Positions 1 to 6,102 of a stretch of DNA of 7,672 bases are shown piece by piece. Location: positions 1 to 7,672 of the forward strand of contig JAKBCD010000062.1 in the NCBI GenBank assembly GCA_021808205.1, written 5' to 3'. The number at the start of each line of letters is the position of its first letter. Within the stretch, counting starts at the first letter, position 1. The DNA comes from Pseudomonadota bacterium (GTDB taxonomy: Bacteria; Pseudomonadota; Alphaproteobacteria; Acetobacterales; Acetobacteraceae). Position numbers and translations under genes: made by a program. The notes under the pieces are model-generated. The model was not told where the DNA came from. It ran no database searches and was given only the letters and a program-made list of their open reading frames with translations.

Positions 1-605
1 TGTGGAGCAATATTTTCATCGGCGCCGGGCTGAAGGCGGGCGAGACATTTCTGGTGCACGGCGGCGCGGGGGGCATTGGCACCACCGCCATCCAGCTTGG
101 CCATGCCTTTGGCGCCAAGGTGTTCGCAACCGACAGCCCCGCCGCGCGCTGCGACCTTTGCCGCACGCTGGGGGCGGACCGGGTGATCGATTACGCGGAA
201 GAGGATTTTGTCGAAATTGTCCGCAAGGAAGCAGGCGGCGCCGATGTGATTCTGGATATCGTCGGCGGGCCCTACATTGAACGGAACATTAAGGCGGCAT
301 CGCCGGGCGGGCGGATTGTGCAGATCGCTTTCGCCCTGGGGGCGAAGGTGGAGATCAATCTGATGCCGGTGATGCTCAAGCGCCTGGTTTACACGGGCTC
401 CACACTGCGCAGCCGGCCGGCGGATTTTAAGGCGCGGGTGGCGCAGGAGCTGCGCGAGCTGGTGTGGCCGCTGCTGGAATCCGGCGCGGTGCAGCCGGTG
501 ACGCGCATGGTGCTGCCGCTTTCGGCGGCGGCGCAGGCGCATGCGGCCATGGAGCGCGCGGGCCATACCGGGAAAATTCTGCTGGTGCCGGACAGGCTGT
601 GCTGA
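1..605 (+). CDS. NAD(P)H:quinone oxidoreductase, PIG3-type zinc-free MDR family (3' part only)
   Basis: The gene enters from the left edge. The first whole codon is TGG at 3-5, 200 residues are visible, and the stop is TGA 603-605. The visible part begins with WSNIF and LKAGET, then the nucleotide-binding loop HGGAGGIGTTAIQL (near bases 57-98). Next come LGADRVIDY and a Rossmann-domain stretch ADVILDIVGG. The C-terminal block TGSTLRSRP, then VWPLLESG, and a final HTGKILL are typical of the PIG3 (TP53I3-like) quinone oxidoreductases. The family uses NADPH to reduce quinones or other small electrophiles in the cytosol; the substrate cannot be read from sequence. The catalytic N-terminal GroES-like domain lies mostly outside the window. 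A hairpin 27 nt after the stop may end the transcript, so the gene is probably not in one unit with dnaB. Confidence 0.9.
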   Translation, partial: WSNIFIGAGLKAGETFLVHGGAGGIGTTAIQLGHAFGAKVFATDSPAARCDLCRTLGADRVIDYAEEDFVEIVRKEAGGADVILDIVGGPYIERNIKAASPGGRIVQIAFALGAKVEINLMPVMLKRLVYTGSTLRSRPADFKARVAQELRELVWPLLESGAVQPVTRMVLPLSAAAQAHAAMERAGHTGKILLVPDRLC

Positions 606-632
606 CCCGGCGGGGGCGCTTGTCCCCGATAT

Positions 633-652
633 ACACCGGCGCGGGCCGGTGT
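633..652 (+). terminator. GC-rich hairpin after the quinone oxidoreductase gene, possible terminator
   Basis: A perfect 8-bp stem ACACCGGC / GCCGGTGT (633-640 with 645-652) encloses the 4-nt loop GCGG. It is followed by TTCATGTTTC, which is only partly T-rich, so it is a weak intrinsic terminator at best. It lies between the oxidoreductase stop (605) and the dnaB start (696). A second, weaker 5-bp stem CGGGG/CCCCG lies just upstream (611-615 with 624-628). I found no convincing promoter for dnaB in the rest of this 90-nt gap. Confidence 0.45.
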
Positions 653-695
653 TTCATGTTTCAAGCCGGGATAGGGTGGGTTAAGAACCGCGCGC

Positions 696-2180
696 ATGGA
701 CTCTTTTGATGAACCCGGCTCCGGCCTTTCGCCGCGCCTGCCGCCCAGCAACATCCAGGCCGAGCAGGCGCTGCTGGGCGCGCTGCTGGCCAACAACAAG
801 GCGTATGAGCGGGTTTCGGATTTTCTGACGCCGGAGCATTTCGCCGACCCGATCCATGGCCGGATCTTCCAGGCCATCGCCAGGCGCTGCGAGCAGAACA
901 TGGTGGCGGACCCCATCACGCTGCGCGCCGAGCTGGAGCATTCCGGCGTGCTGGAAGAAGTGGGTGGCACCGCGTACCTGGCCCAGCTGCTCTCCGCCAT
1001 GGTGGGCATTATCAATGCGGGAGACTATGGGCGGCTGATTCATGACGCCTGGCTGCGCCGTCAGCTTATCGATATCGGCGAGGTGACGGTGAATGACGCC
1101 TTTGCCGCCGAACCGGAGCTGGATGGCGCCGCGCAGATTGAAAAAGCCGAGCAGGCGCTGTTCAGCCTTGCCACCAAGGGCGGGGCCGAGGGCAAGGGCA
1201 TTTCCTTCCACGATGCGCTGATTGCGGCCATCGACCTGGCGGAAAAGGCGTTCCGCAACCAGGGCTCGGTTTCCGGGCTGGACACCGGGTTGCGCGACCT
1301 GAACAAGCGCACCGGCGGGCTGCATAAATCGGACCTGATTATTCTGGCCGGGCGGCCGGGCATGGGCAAAACCGCCCTGGCCACCAAAATTGCCTTTGGC
1401 GCGGCCAAGGCGATGCTGGCCAACGCCAGGGCGGAAAACCCCAACGCCATGGCCAAGCAATGCGTGGCGATTTTTTCGCTGGAAATGAGCGCGGATCAGC
1501 TTGCCACCCGTTTGCTGGCCGAAGAGGCGCGGGTTTCCGGCGATAAAATCCGCCGCGGTGAAATCTCCACCAAGGATTTCGACATTTTCGTGCGGGTGAG
1601 CCGTGAGATCGCGGATATTCCGCTGGTGATCGACGATACACCGGCCATCACGCTCTCGGCCCTGCGCACGCGCTGCCGCCGTTTGCAGCGCACCCAAGGG
1701 CTGGGGCTGATCATCGTGGACTACCTTCAGCTCATGCGGCCATCCCTGGGCACCAGGCCGGAGAGCCGGGTGCTGGAGATCAGCCAGATCACCCAAGGGC
1801 TGAAAGCGATTGCGAAGGAGCTGGCGGTGCCGGTGATCGCGCTCTCGCAGCTTTCGCGTTCGGTTGAATCGCGCGACGACAAGCGCCCGCAGCTGTCGGA
1901 TCTGCGTGAATCCGGCTCCATCGAGCAGGATGCGGACATGGTGATGTTCGTGTATCGAGACGAATATTACCTGGCCCAGCGCGAGCCGAAGATCACCAGC
2001 TTCGAGCGCGACGACAAGTTTCAGGAGGCGCATGAGAAATGGAAGGCGGATATGCAGACCGTCTACCAGAAGGCGGAACTGATCATCGCCAAGCAGCGCC
2101 ACGGCCCCACCGGCAAGATCGATCTGTTCTTCGAGGGTGAGTTCACCCGCTTCGCGGACCTCGACACGTTTCATGAATGA
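696..2180 (+). CDS. dnaB: Replicative DNA helicase DnaB
   Basis: This is the hexameric 5'-3' helicase that unwinds DNA at the replication fork and recruits primase; 494 residues. The N-terminal primase-interacting domain starts at PPSNIQAEQALLGALL (about 16-31). The RecA-like motor follows the linker. It has Walker A GRPGMGKT (219-226), the SLEMS motif (261-265), Walker B LIIVDYLQL with D342 (338-346), SQLSR (384-388) and the terminal IIAKQRHGPTG (463-473). Two segments look inserted relative to the E. coli protein: about 240-256, before VAIFSLEMS, and about 424-457, the charged REPKITSFERDD region. I recall both as common in alphaproteobacterial DnaB. The ATG at 696 is chosen because only 13 residues precede the conserved region. 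The Shine-Dalgarno sequence is poor: AGGGTGGG at 673-680, 15 nt away. No intein is present. alr begins 9 nt after the stop. Confidence 0.97.
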   Translation: MDSFDEPGSGLSPRLPPSNIQAEQALLGALLANNKAYERVSDFLTPEHFADPIHGRIFQAIARRCEQNMVADPITLRAELEHSGVLEEVGGTAYLAQLLSAMVGIINAGDYGRLIHDAWLRRQLIDIGEVTVNDAFAAEPELDGAAQIEKAEQALFSLATKGGAEGKGISFHDALIAAIDLAEKAFRNQGSVSGLDTGLRDLNKRTGGLHKSDLIILAGRPGMGKTALATKIAFGAAKAMLANARAENPNAMAKQCVAIFSLEMSADQLATRLLAEEARVSGDKIRRGEISTKDFDIFVRVSREIADIPLVIDDTPAITLSALRTRCRRLQRTQGLGLIIVDYLQLMRPSLGTRPESRVLEISQITQGLKAIAKELAVPVIALSQLSRSVESRDDKRPQLSDLRESGSIEQDADMVMFVYRDEYYLAQREPKITSFERDDKFQEAHEKWKADMQTVYQKAELIIAKQRHGPTGKIDLFFEGEFTRFADLDTFHE

Positions 2181-2189
2181 TCTGACGTT

Positions 2190-3260
2190 TTGACGGCGTT
2201 TCTTGATATTTATGTCAGCGCCGTAGTGGCGAATTGGCGCTTGCTCGCCGGGCTGAACCAGGGTGAGACCGCCGCCGTGGTGAAGGCCGATGCCTACGGG
2301 CTGGGGGCGGCGCAGATTGCGCCAGCACTGGCCGAGGCGGGGTGCAAAAGCTTCTTCACCGCGCATCTGGCGGAGGCAGTGGCGCTGCGGCCGCTATTGC
2401 CAGGCGCGCGGATTTTGGTGCTGAACGGGCTGGCGCCCTATGCGGCGGCGGATTTTATCGCGCATGACATCATGCCCGTGCTGTGCTCGCTGGAGGAAAT
2501 CGCGCTCTGGCGCGCGGCGGCGGTGCGGCTGGAGCGCAAATTGCCTGCCTTTCTGCATCTGGAAACCGGGCTGAACCGCCTGGCGCTGCCGGCGCGGGAT
2601 TTTGCCGTACTGCGTGAGGACAGCACCCTGCTGGACGGGGTGATGATTGACACGGTGATGACGCATCTCATGGCCGGGGAAGTGCTGGAGGATGCGCGCA
2701 ACCAGCGCCAGCTTGCAGCGTTTTTGGCCCAGTCGGCGGCGTTTCCGGCGGCGAAGCGCAGCATCGCCAATTCGCCGGGCACGTTTCTGGGGGCGGATTT
2801 TCATCTCGACCTTACCCGCCCAGGTGCTGCTTTATACGGGCTGAACACCAGCCCGGCCCAGCCCTGCGCCATGCGGCCGGTGGTGCGGCTGAGCGCGCCG
2901 ATTTTGCAGATACGCGAGCTGAAACCCGGAGAGGAGGTTGGCTATGGCGGCACCTGGCGCGCGGCGCGCCCCAGCCGGATTGCCACCGTGGGGGTAGGCT
3001 ATGCGGATGGGTTGCAGCGGGCACTTTCCAGCCGCGCGACGGCCTGTTTTGACGATACCCCTGTTCCCCTGGTAGGCCGGGTGTCGATGGACCTCGCTAC
3101 TTTCGATGTCACTGACGTGCCGGCGAACCCCGGCGACCCGCTGGTGCTGCTGGATGCGCGGCATGGCGCGGATGCGCTGGCTCAGGAAGCCGGGACCATC
3201 GGCTATGAAATTCTCACCTCCCTGGGGCGCCGCTATCAGCGGCGGTATATCAACGCATGA
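2190..3260 (+). CDS. alr: Alanine racemase (PLP-dependent), TTG start
   Basis: The enzyme interconverts L- and D-alanine in the cytosol and supplies D-alanine for peptidoglycan; 356 residues. The PLP-binding lysine is K32 in AAVVKADAYGLGA, and the catalytic tyrosine is probably Y252 in EEVGYGGTW. Other family blocks are HLETGLNR (123-130), LTRPGAALYG (208-217), VGVGYADG (267-274), VSMDLATFDVT (298-308) and the C-terminal GYEILTSLGRRYQRRY. TTG 2190 is chosen because the same frame has a stop (the dnaB TGA) at 2178-2180 and no other start codon lies between, while the barrel begins at residue 4. No Shine-Dalgarno is visible, so translation probably depends on ribosomes finishing dnaB. The first strand reads IYVSAVVANW where the family usually has I-D-L-x-A-L. 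The gene overlaps mlaE by ATGA. Confidence 0.96.
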   Translation: MTAFLDIYVSAVVANWRLLAGLNQGETAAVVKADAYGLGAAQIAPALAEAGCKSFFTAHLAEAVALRPLLPGARILVLNGLAPYAAADFIAHDIMPVLCSLEEIALWRAAAVRLERKLPAFLHLETGLNRLALPARDFAVLREDSTLLDGVMIDTVMTHLMAGEVLEDARNQRQLAAFLAQSAAFPAAKRSIANSPGTFLGADFHLDLTRPGAALYGLNTSPAQPCAMRPVVRLSAPILQIRELKPGEEVGYGGTWRAARPSRIATVGVGYADGLQRALSSRATACFDDTPVPLVGRVSMDLATFDVTDVPANPGDPLVLLDARHGADALAQEAGTIGYEILTSLGRRYQRRYINA

Positions 3261-4039
3261 AGGCTCTGGACGCCGTGGCCTGGCTGGGTGCCGCCGTGCT
3301 CGGCCTGGTGGAATATGTTGGCGAGCTCGGGATCTTCGCGGTCTCGGGAATCTCCCATGTGTTCCGCCCGCCTTACTACCCGCGCCAGCTGGGCCGGGCG
3401 TTTATGGAGATCGGTTATTTCTCCCTGCCGGTGGTGGCGCTGACCGCGCTGTTTACCGGCATGGTGCTGGCCTTGCAGTCTTATACCGGCTTTTCCCGCT
3501 TCGGGGCGGAAAGTGCCATCGCCTCGGTGGTGGTGCTTTCGGTCACACGTGAGCTGGGGCCGGTGCTGGCGGGGTTGATGGTTTCTGGCCGGGCGGGCGC
3601 GGCCATGGCGGCCGAGCTTGGCACCATGCGCGTGACCGACCAGATCGACGCGCTTTCCACGCTTTCCACCGACCCGATGAAATATCTGGTTGCTCCGCGC
3701 CTGCTGGCCGGGGCGATTGCCGTGCCGCTGCTGGTGGTGCTGGCGGATATTCTGGGGGTGATGGGCGGGTATCTGGTGGGGGTGTACAAGCTGGGGTTTT
3801 CCTCCGGCGGTTACCTTAGCAGCACGTTCAGCAATCTGCGGGTGGAGGATGTGATCTCCGGCCTCATCAAAGCCGCGGTGTTCGGTTTCGTCATCGCGCT
3901 GATGGGCTGCTTCAACGGCTATCGCTCGCGCGGCGGCGCGCAGGGCGTGGGCGCGGCCACCACCGCGGCGGTGGTTTCGGCCTCCATCCTGATTCTGGCG
4001 CTGGACTATGTTCTCACCCAGGTGCTGTTCGTCAAATGA
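3257..4039 (+). CDS. mlaE: MlaE-family (YrbE) ABC transporter permease
   Basis: This is an inner-membrane permease of the Mla/MCE lipid transport family, which moves phospholipids or related lipids between the inner and outer membranes; 260 residues. About five or six hydrophobic segments are visible, roughly 53-75, 87-115, 145-176, 198-220 and 235-258, plus an amphipathic N-terminal helix (5-32). The family signature runs through VTRELGPVLAGLMVSGRAGA (96-115), AAELGTMRVTDQIDAL (118-133) and DPMKYLVAPR (139-148). Its central part is the cytoplasmic coupling helix that contacts the ATPase. The ATG overlaps the end of alr by 4 nt, and the gene overlaps mlaF by 4 nt, so the three are translationally coupled. 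Transport direction and substrate are not deducible from sequence. No MlaD (MCE domain) gene follows. Confidence 0.93.
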   Translation: MKALDAVAWLGAAVLGLVEYVGELGIFAVSGISHVFRPPYYPRQLGRAFMEIGYFSLPVVALTALFTGMVLALQSYTGFSRFGAESAIASVVVLSVTRELGPVLAGLMVSGRAGAAMAAELGTMRVTDQIDALSTLSTDPMKYLVAPRLLAGAIAVPLLVVLADILGVMGGYLVGVYKLGFSSGGYLSSTFSNLRVEDVISGLIKAAVFGFVIALMGCFNGYRSRGGAQGVGAATTAAVVSASILILALDYVLTQVLFVK

Positions 4040-4806
4040 GCCAGCTGAAAATCCGCATCCGGGGCCTGAAGAAGCATTTCGGCCCGAAAAAAGTGCTGGA
4101 CGGTATCGACCTCGATGTTGAAACCGGCACGGGTTTGGTTGTCATCGGCGGCTCGGGCACCGGCAAATCCGTGCTGATCAAATCCATCCTCGGCCTGGTC
4201 ACGCCCGATGCGGGCAGCATTGAAATAGACGGGGTGGATGTGCTGAAGGCTCCTGCCCGCGAGGCCCGCGCCCTGCGCCAGCAGATTGGCATGTTGTTCC
4301 AGAACGGCGCGCTGTTTGACTCGCTGCCGGTGTGGGAGAATGTCGCCTTTGGCTTGCTGGCGCAGAAAAAGGTGAGCCGCGGCCGCGCGCGGGACGTGGC
4401 GGTGGAGATTCTGGCCCAGGTGGGGTTGGGGCCCGACGTGGCGGGGCTTTCACCCGCTGAGCTTTCCGGCGGGATGCAGAAGCGCGTGGGCCTGGCCCGC
4501 GCCATTGCCGCGCGCCCGGCGATTATGTTCTTCGACGAACCGACCACCGGGCTGGACCCGATCATGGGTGCGGTGATCGACGAGTTGATCGTGGATTGCG
4601 TGAAGCGGCTTGGCAGCACCTCTATCGCCATTACGCATGACATGGCCTCCGCCCAGCGCATCGGTGACAAGGCGGCGATGCTGTATGAAGGCCGGATTAG
4701 CTGGACCGGCCCCGCCACCGAGCTGCTGACCACGACAGATGCAGTGGTGGACCAGTTTACCCACGGCAAAGCACACGGGCCCATAAAAATGGCGCTGCGG
4801 AAATGA
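4036..4806 (+). CDS. mlaF: MlaF-family ABC transporter ATP-binding protein
   Basis: This is the cytoplasmic ATPase that powers the MlaE permease; 256 residues. All nucleotide-binding motifs are intact: Walker A GGSGTGKS (38-45), Q-loop Q89 in MLFQNGALFD, signature LSGGMQKRVGLARA (143-156), Walker B IMFFDEP with catalytic E168 (163-169), D-loop GLDP (172-175) and H-loop H201 in AITHDMA. The sequence FQNGALFDSLPVWENVAF is characteristic of the MlaF/Mkl branch of ABC ATPases. The ATG overlaps the stop of mlaE (ATGA), and AGGTG upstream may act as a weak Shine-Dalgarno. It is the last gene of the dnaB-alr-mlaE-mlaF run. The next plus-strand gene begins 141 nt later, after a palindromic repeat. 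Confidence 0.95.
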   Translation: MSQLKIRIRGLKKHFGPKKVLDGIDLDVETGTGLVVIGGSGTGKSVLIKSILGLVTPDAGSIEIDGVDVLKAPAREARALRQQIGMLFQNGALFDSLPVWENVAFGLLAQKKVSRGRARDVAVEILAQVGLGPDVAGLSPAELSGGMQKRVGLARAIAARPAIMFFDEPTTGLDPIMGAVIDELIVDCVKRLGSTSIAITHDMASAQRIGDKAAMLYEGRISWTGPATELLTTTDAVVDQFTHGKAHGPIKMALRK

Positions 4807-4812
4807 GTTTTT

Positions 4813-4874
4813 AGAGCGTGATGACTTTAGGTTCGCTCGCTTTGCGAGCGGAGCTGAAGTCTGAATCCGGCTCT
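4813..4874. repeat. 62-nt imperfect palindromic element
   Basis: This is a nested inverted repeat just after mlaF. The inner stem CGCTCGC (4834-4840) pairs with GCGAGCG (4844-4850) around a TTT loop. The stem continues outward through two pairs and one mismatch into GACTTTAG (4823-4830) with CTGAAGTC (4854-4861), seven pairs plus one G-T. After an internal loop, AGAGC (4813-4817) pairs with GCTCT (4870-4874). There is no T-run after it, so it is not a standard intrinsic terminator, although it may protect or end the mlaF mRNA. Ends of the type AGAGC...GCTCT around a palindrome suggest a dispersed REP/MITE-like repeat, but no second copy is in this window. Confidence 0.6.
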
Positions 4875-4947
4875 GTTGCGCCGCCGCCGGTTTTCAAGCG
4901 GCCGTTGTTATTGTGTCTGCTGCCCGTCCGGGTCTAGGCTGAGCATC

Positions 4948-5241
4948 ATGCCGATGCCAGCCGCCCGCCTGACTGACATGCATGTCTGCCCGATGGTGGA
5001 TGTGCTGGTGCCGCATGTTGGCGGGCCCATCACCGGCCCTGGCGCGCCCACGGTGCTGATCGGCGGAATGCCCGCGGCTTGTGTGGGAGACCTCGCGACC
5101 TGCGTCGGCCCGCCGGATACGATTATGAAAGGCTCCGCCACGGTGATGATTGGCGGCAAGCCCGCCGCCCGGATGCTCGATGATTGTGCCCATGGCGGCA
5201 TGATCGTGCTTGGCTGCTTCACGGTGCTGATCGGCGGGTAG
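4948..5241 (+). CDS. Orphan PAAR-domain protein (type VI secretion spike-tip family)
   Basis: This is a 97-residue protein made up entirely of a PAAR domain. PAAR proteins sharpen the VgrG spike of type VI secretion systems and often attach effectors. The fold shows as three copies of a TV(L/M)IGG strand motif (35-40, 65-70, 92-97) and three PAAR-like turns: PAAR 4-7, PAAC 42-45 and PAAR 72-75. MHVCPM (11-16), VPHVGG (21-26) and AHGG (81-84) supply His and Cys residues that may bind the tip metal. The ATG at 4948 is chosen because PAARLTDMHVCP starts right after it. ATG 4954 is also possible. The frame stays open upstream to a TTG at 4876, but that part is Arg/Cys-rich and not PAAR-like. No Shine-Dalgarno is clear. 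There is no effector extension, and no VgrG, Hcp or adaptor gene nearby. The following genes converge on it. Confidence 0.87.
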   Translation: MPMPAARLTDMHVCPMVDVLVPHVGGPITGPGAPTVLIGGMPAACVGDLATCVGPPDTIMKGSATVMIGGKPAARMLDDCAHGGMIVLGCFTVLIGG

Positions 5242-5290
5242 CGGGTTTGCCGCCGCGCAGCCCGCGAGACGGATAAGACGCCCAGCCGTT

Positions 5291-5707
5291 TCACTCGATG
5301 CTGTTCCGCAGGCGCTTGATGGAAGACCTGCGGGATTTGGCGTCGAGCCGCCGGGTTTTTGAGGCTTTGGTGGGTTTTGTGTTCCGGCGTATCTTTGGCA
5401 CTACGGTGGCTTCGCGGATCAGCGTGAATAATTTCTCCCGCGCGGCCTCGCGGTTGCGCAGCTGGGAGCGATGCTCCTCGGCCTCGATGATGAGAATGCC
5501 GGTCTGCGTGAGCCGCTTGCCCGCAAGCGTAGCGAGGCGGGCCTTAACGCCCTCTGGCAGGGTGGTGTTGGCGGCCAGGTTGAACCGCAGTTGCACCGCG
5601 GTGGACACCTTGTTCACATTCTGCCCGCCGGGACCGGTGGCGGGCGTAAAAAATTCCTCCAGATCAGAATCATTGATCTGGAGGTTCCTTGTCACCGGTA
5701 TCAGCAT
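5291..5707 (-). CDS. arfB: Alternative ribosome-rescue factor ArfB (YaeJ-like peptidyl-tRNA hydrolase)
   Basis: ArfB releases peptides from ribosomes stalled at the ends of broken mRNAs, placing its tail in the empty mRNA channel and its GGQ loop in the peptidyl-transferase centre; 138 residues. The GGQ motif is at 27-29 in GPGGQNVNK, followed by STAVQLRF (35-42). A Lys/Arg-rich C-terminal tail (about 105-135, including KPTKASKTRR and SSIKRLR) matches the ArfB tail and separates it from RF1/RF2, which are far longer. The ATG at 5707 has a strong Shine-Dalgarno AGGAGG (5718-5713), 5 nt away. The gene starts 32 nt after rpmB and probably shares its transcript. A hairpin abuts the start codon, and a terminator-shaped hairpin lies within codons 8-20. 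The gene converges with the PAAR gene across a 49-nt gap. Confidence 0.93.
   Translation of the reverse strand: MLIPVTRNLQINDSDLEEFFTPATGPGGQNVNKVSTAVQLRFNLAANTTLPEGVKARLATLAGKRLTQTGILIIEAEEHRSQLRNREAAREKLFTLIREATVVPKIRRNTKPTKASKTRRLDAKSRRSSIKRLRNSIE
5648..5684 (-). terminator. Intrinsic-terminator-like hairpin inside the start of arfB
   Basis: Read on the minus strand, CCTCCAGATCA (5684-5674) and TGATCTGGAGG (5666-5656) form a perfect 11-bp stem around the 7-nt loop ATGATTC. AA (5655-5654) and six T (5653-5648) follow. This is the shape of a rho-independent terminator, yet it lies 23 nt into arfB and encodes NLQINDSDLEEFF. No better terminator for rpmB is seen between rpmB and arfB. It could end most rpmB transcripts and attenuate arfB. 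Stem GC content is only 6 of 11, so strength is uncertain. Confidence 0.6.
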
Positions 5708-5731
5708 CGGAGCCTCCTGATATGGGCTCCG
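5708..5731 (-). promoter_or_regulatory. Hairpin over the arfB ribosome-binding site
   Basis: On the minus strand CGGAGCC (5731-5725) and GGCTCCG (5714-5708) form a perfect 7-bp stem with a 10-nt loop. The 3' arm ends at the base before the arfB ATG. The Shine-Dalgarno AGGAGG lies across the loop (AGGA) and the stem (GG), so folding would partly hide it and occupy the initiation site. There is no T-run, so this is not a terminator. Ribosomes ending rpmB, whose stop is 8 nt upstream, could open it. Confidence 0.55.
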
Positions 5732-5739
5732 GCGGAGAA

Positions 5740-6039
5740 TCAGGCGGCCTTGGCCTCTTTCTTGGCCATGGCGCGCTCCAGGCGGCGCTTCAGGGCCAGA
5801 CCCTCGCCGGTCAGCTTGGCATCGGTATGGGAGAGCAGATACGCATCCAGCCCGCCATTATGCTCAATCGTGCGGATGGCACGGGTGGAAAGACGCAGAC
5901 GGACAGCGCCCAGCACATCCGAAAGCAGCGTGGTAACCTGCAGATTTGGCAGGAACCGGCGGCGGCTCTTGTTGTTGGCGTGGCTGACATTATTGCCAGC
6001 TTGCACGGTCTTTCCGGTCAGGTCGCAACGGCGGGCCAT
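5740..6039 (-). CDS. rpmB: 50S ribosomal protein L28
   Basis: This is a structural protein of the large ribosomal subunit; 99 residues. The N-terminus [10 protein letters not shown] is the L28 hallmark, followed by [18 protein letters not shown] (15-32), the block [22 protein letters not shown] (47-68) and a Lys-rich C-terminal end. The ATG at 6039 is chosen over a TTG 15 nt upstream because family members start with MARRC and because GAGGAA (6052-6047) is a well-placed ribosome-binding site. A sigma70-like promoter (6131-6103) and a GC-rich leader hairpin (6088-6067) precede it. arfB follows after 32 nt on the same strand. No CxxC pairs are present. Confidence 0.96.
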   Translation of the reverse strand: MARRCDLTGKTVQAGNNVSHANNKSRRRFLPNLQVTTLLSDVLGAVRLRLSTRAIRTIEHNGGLDAYLLSHTDAKLTGEGLALKRRLERAMAKKEAKAA

Positions 6040-6066
6040 GTTACTTTTCCTCAAAACAACGCAAAG

Positions 6067-6088
6067 CGGGCTGGCAGGGGCCAGCCCG
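6067..6088 (-). promoter_or_regulatory. GC-rich hairpin in the rpmB leader, possible attenuator or upstream terminator
   Basis: A perfect 9-bp stem CGGGCTGGC / GCCAGCCCG encloses a 4-nt loop. On the minus strand it is followed by CTTTGCGTTGTTTT and then the rpmB ribosome-binding site. It ends 27 nt before the rpmB ATG and lies downstream of the predicted promoter, so it would be part of the rpmB leader. The following stretch is T-rich but interrupted. The hairpin may end transcripts coming from the Atm1-type gene and its small partner, attenuate rpmB, or simply stabilise the leader. Confidence 0.5.
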
Positions 6089-6102
6089 GAATATCGGGGC
6101 GG

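Noticed and set aside
681..2366. Very long open frame (561 codons) on the minus strand opposite dnaB and the start of alr
   Set aside because: It is antisense to a clear DnaB. The predicted protein is Gln/Arg/His/Gly-rich with no recognisable domain, which is typical of GC-rich shadow frames.
4032..4784. 250-codon open frame on the minus strand opposite mlaF
   Set aside because: Low-complexity Ser/Pro/Arg-rich translation fully overlapping an intact MlaF with all ABC motifs.
4905..4940. Promoter for the PAAR gene (TTGTTA with TAGGCT)
   Set aside because: The boxes are 24 nt apart, too far for a sigma70 promoter, and the -10 match is weak.
4876..4947. N-terminal extension of the PAAR protein from a TTG at 4876
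   Set aside because: The added residues are Arg/Cys/Ser-rich, unlike PAAR proteins, and the TTG lies at the edge of the palindromic repeat. The ATG at 4948 directly precedes the domain.
5232..5255. CGGCGG/CCGCCG inverted repeat across the PAAR stop codon as a terminator
   Set aside because: The stem is 6 bp with a 12-nt loop and no following T-run; in this base composition such repeats are expected by chance.
6040..6054. Longer L28 form starting at TTG 6054
   Set aside because: That start would overlap the ribosome-binding site GAGGAA, and L28 proteins of this type begin with MARRC.
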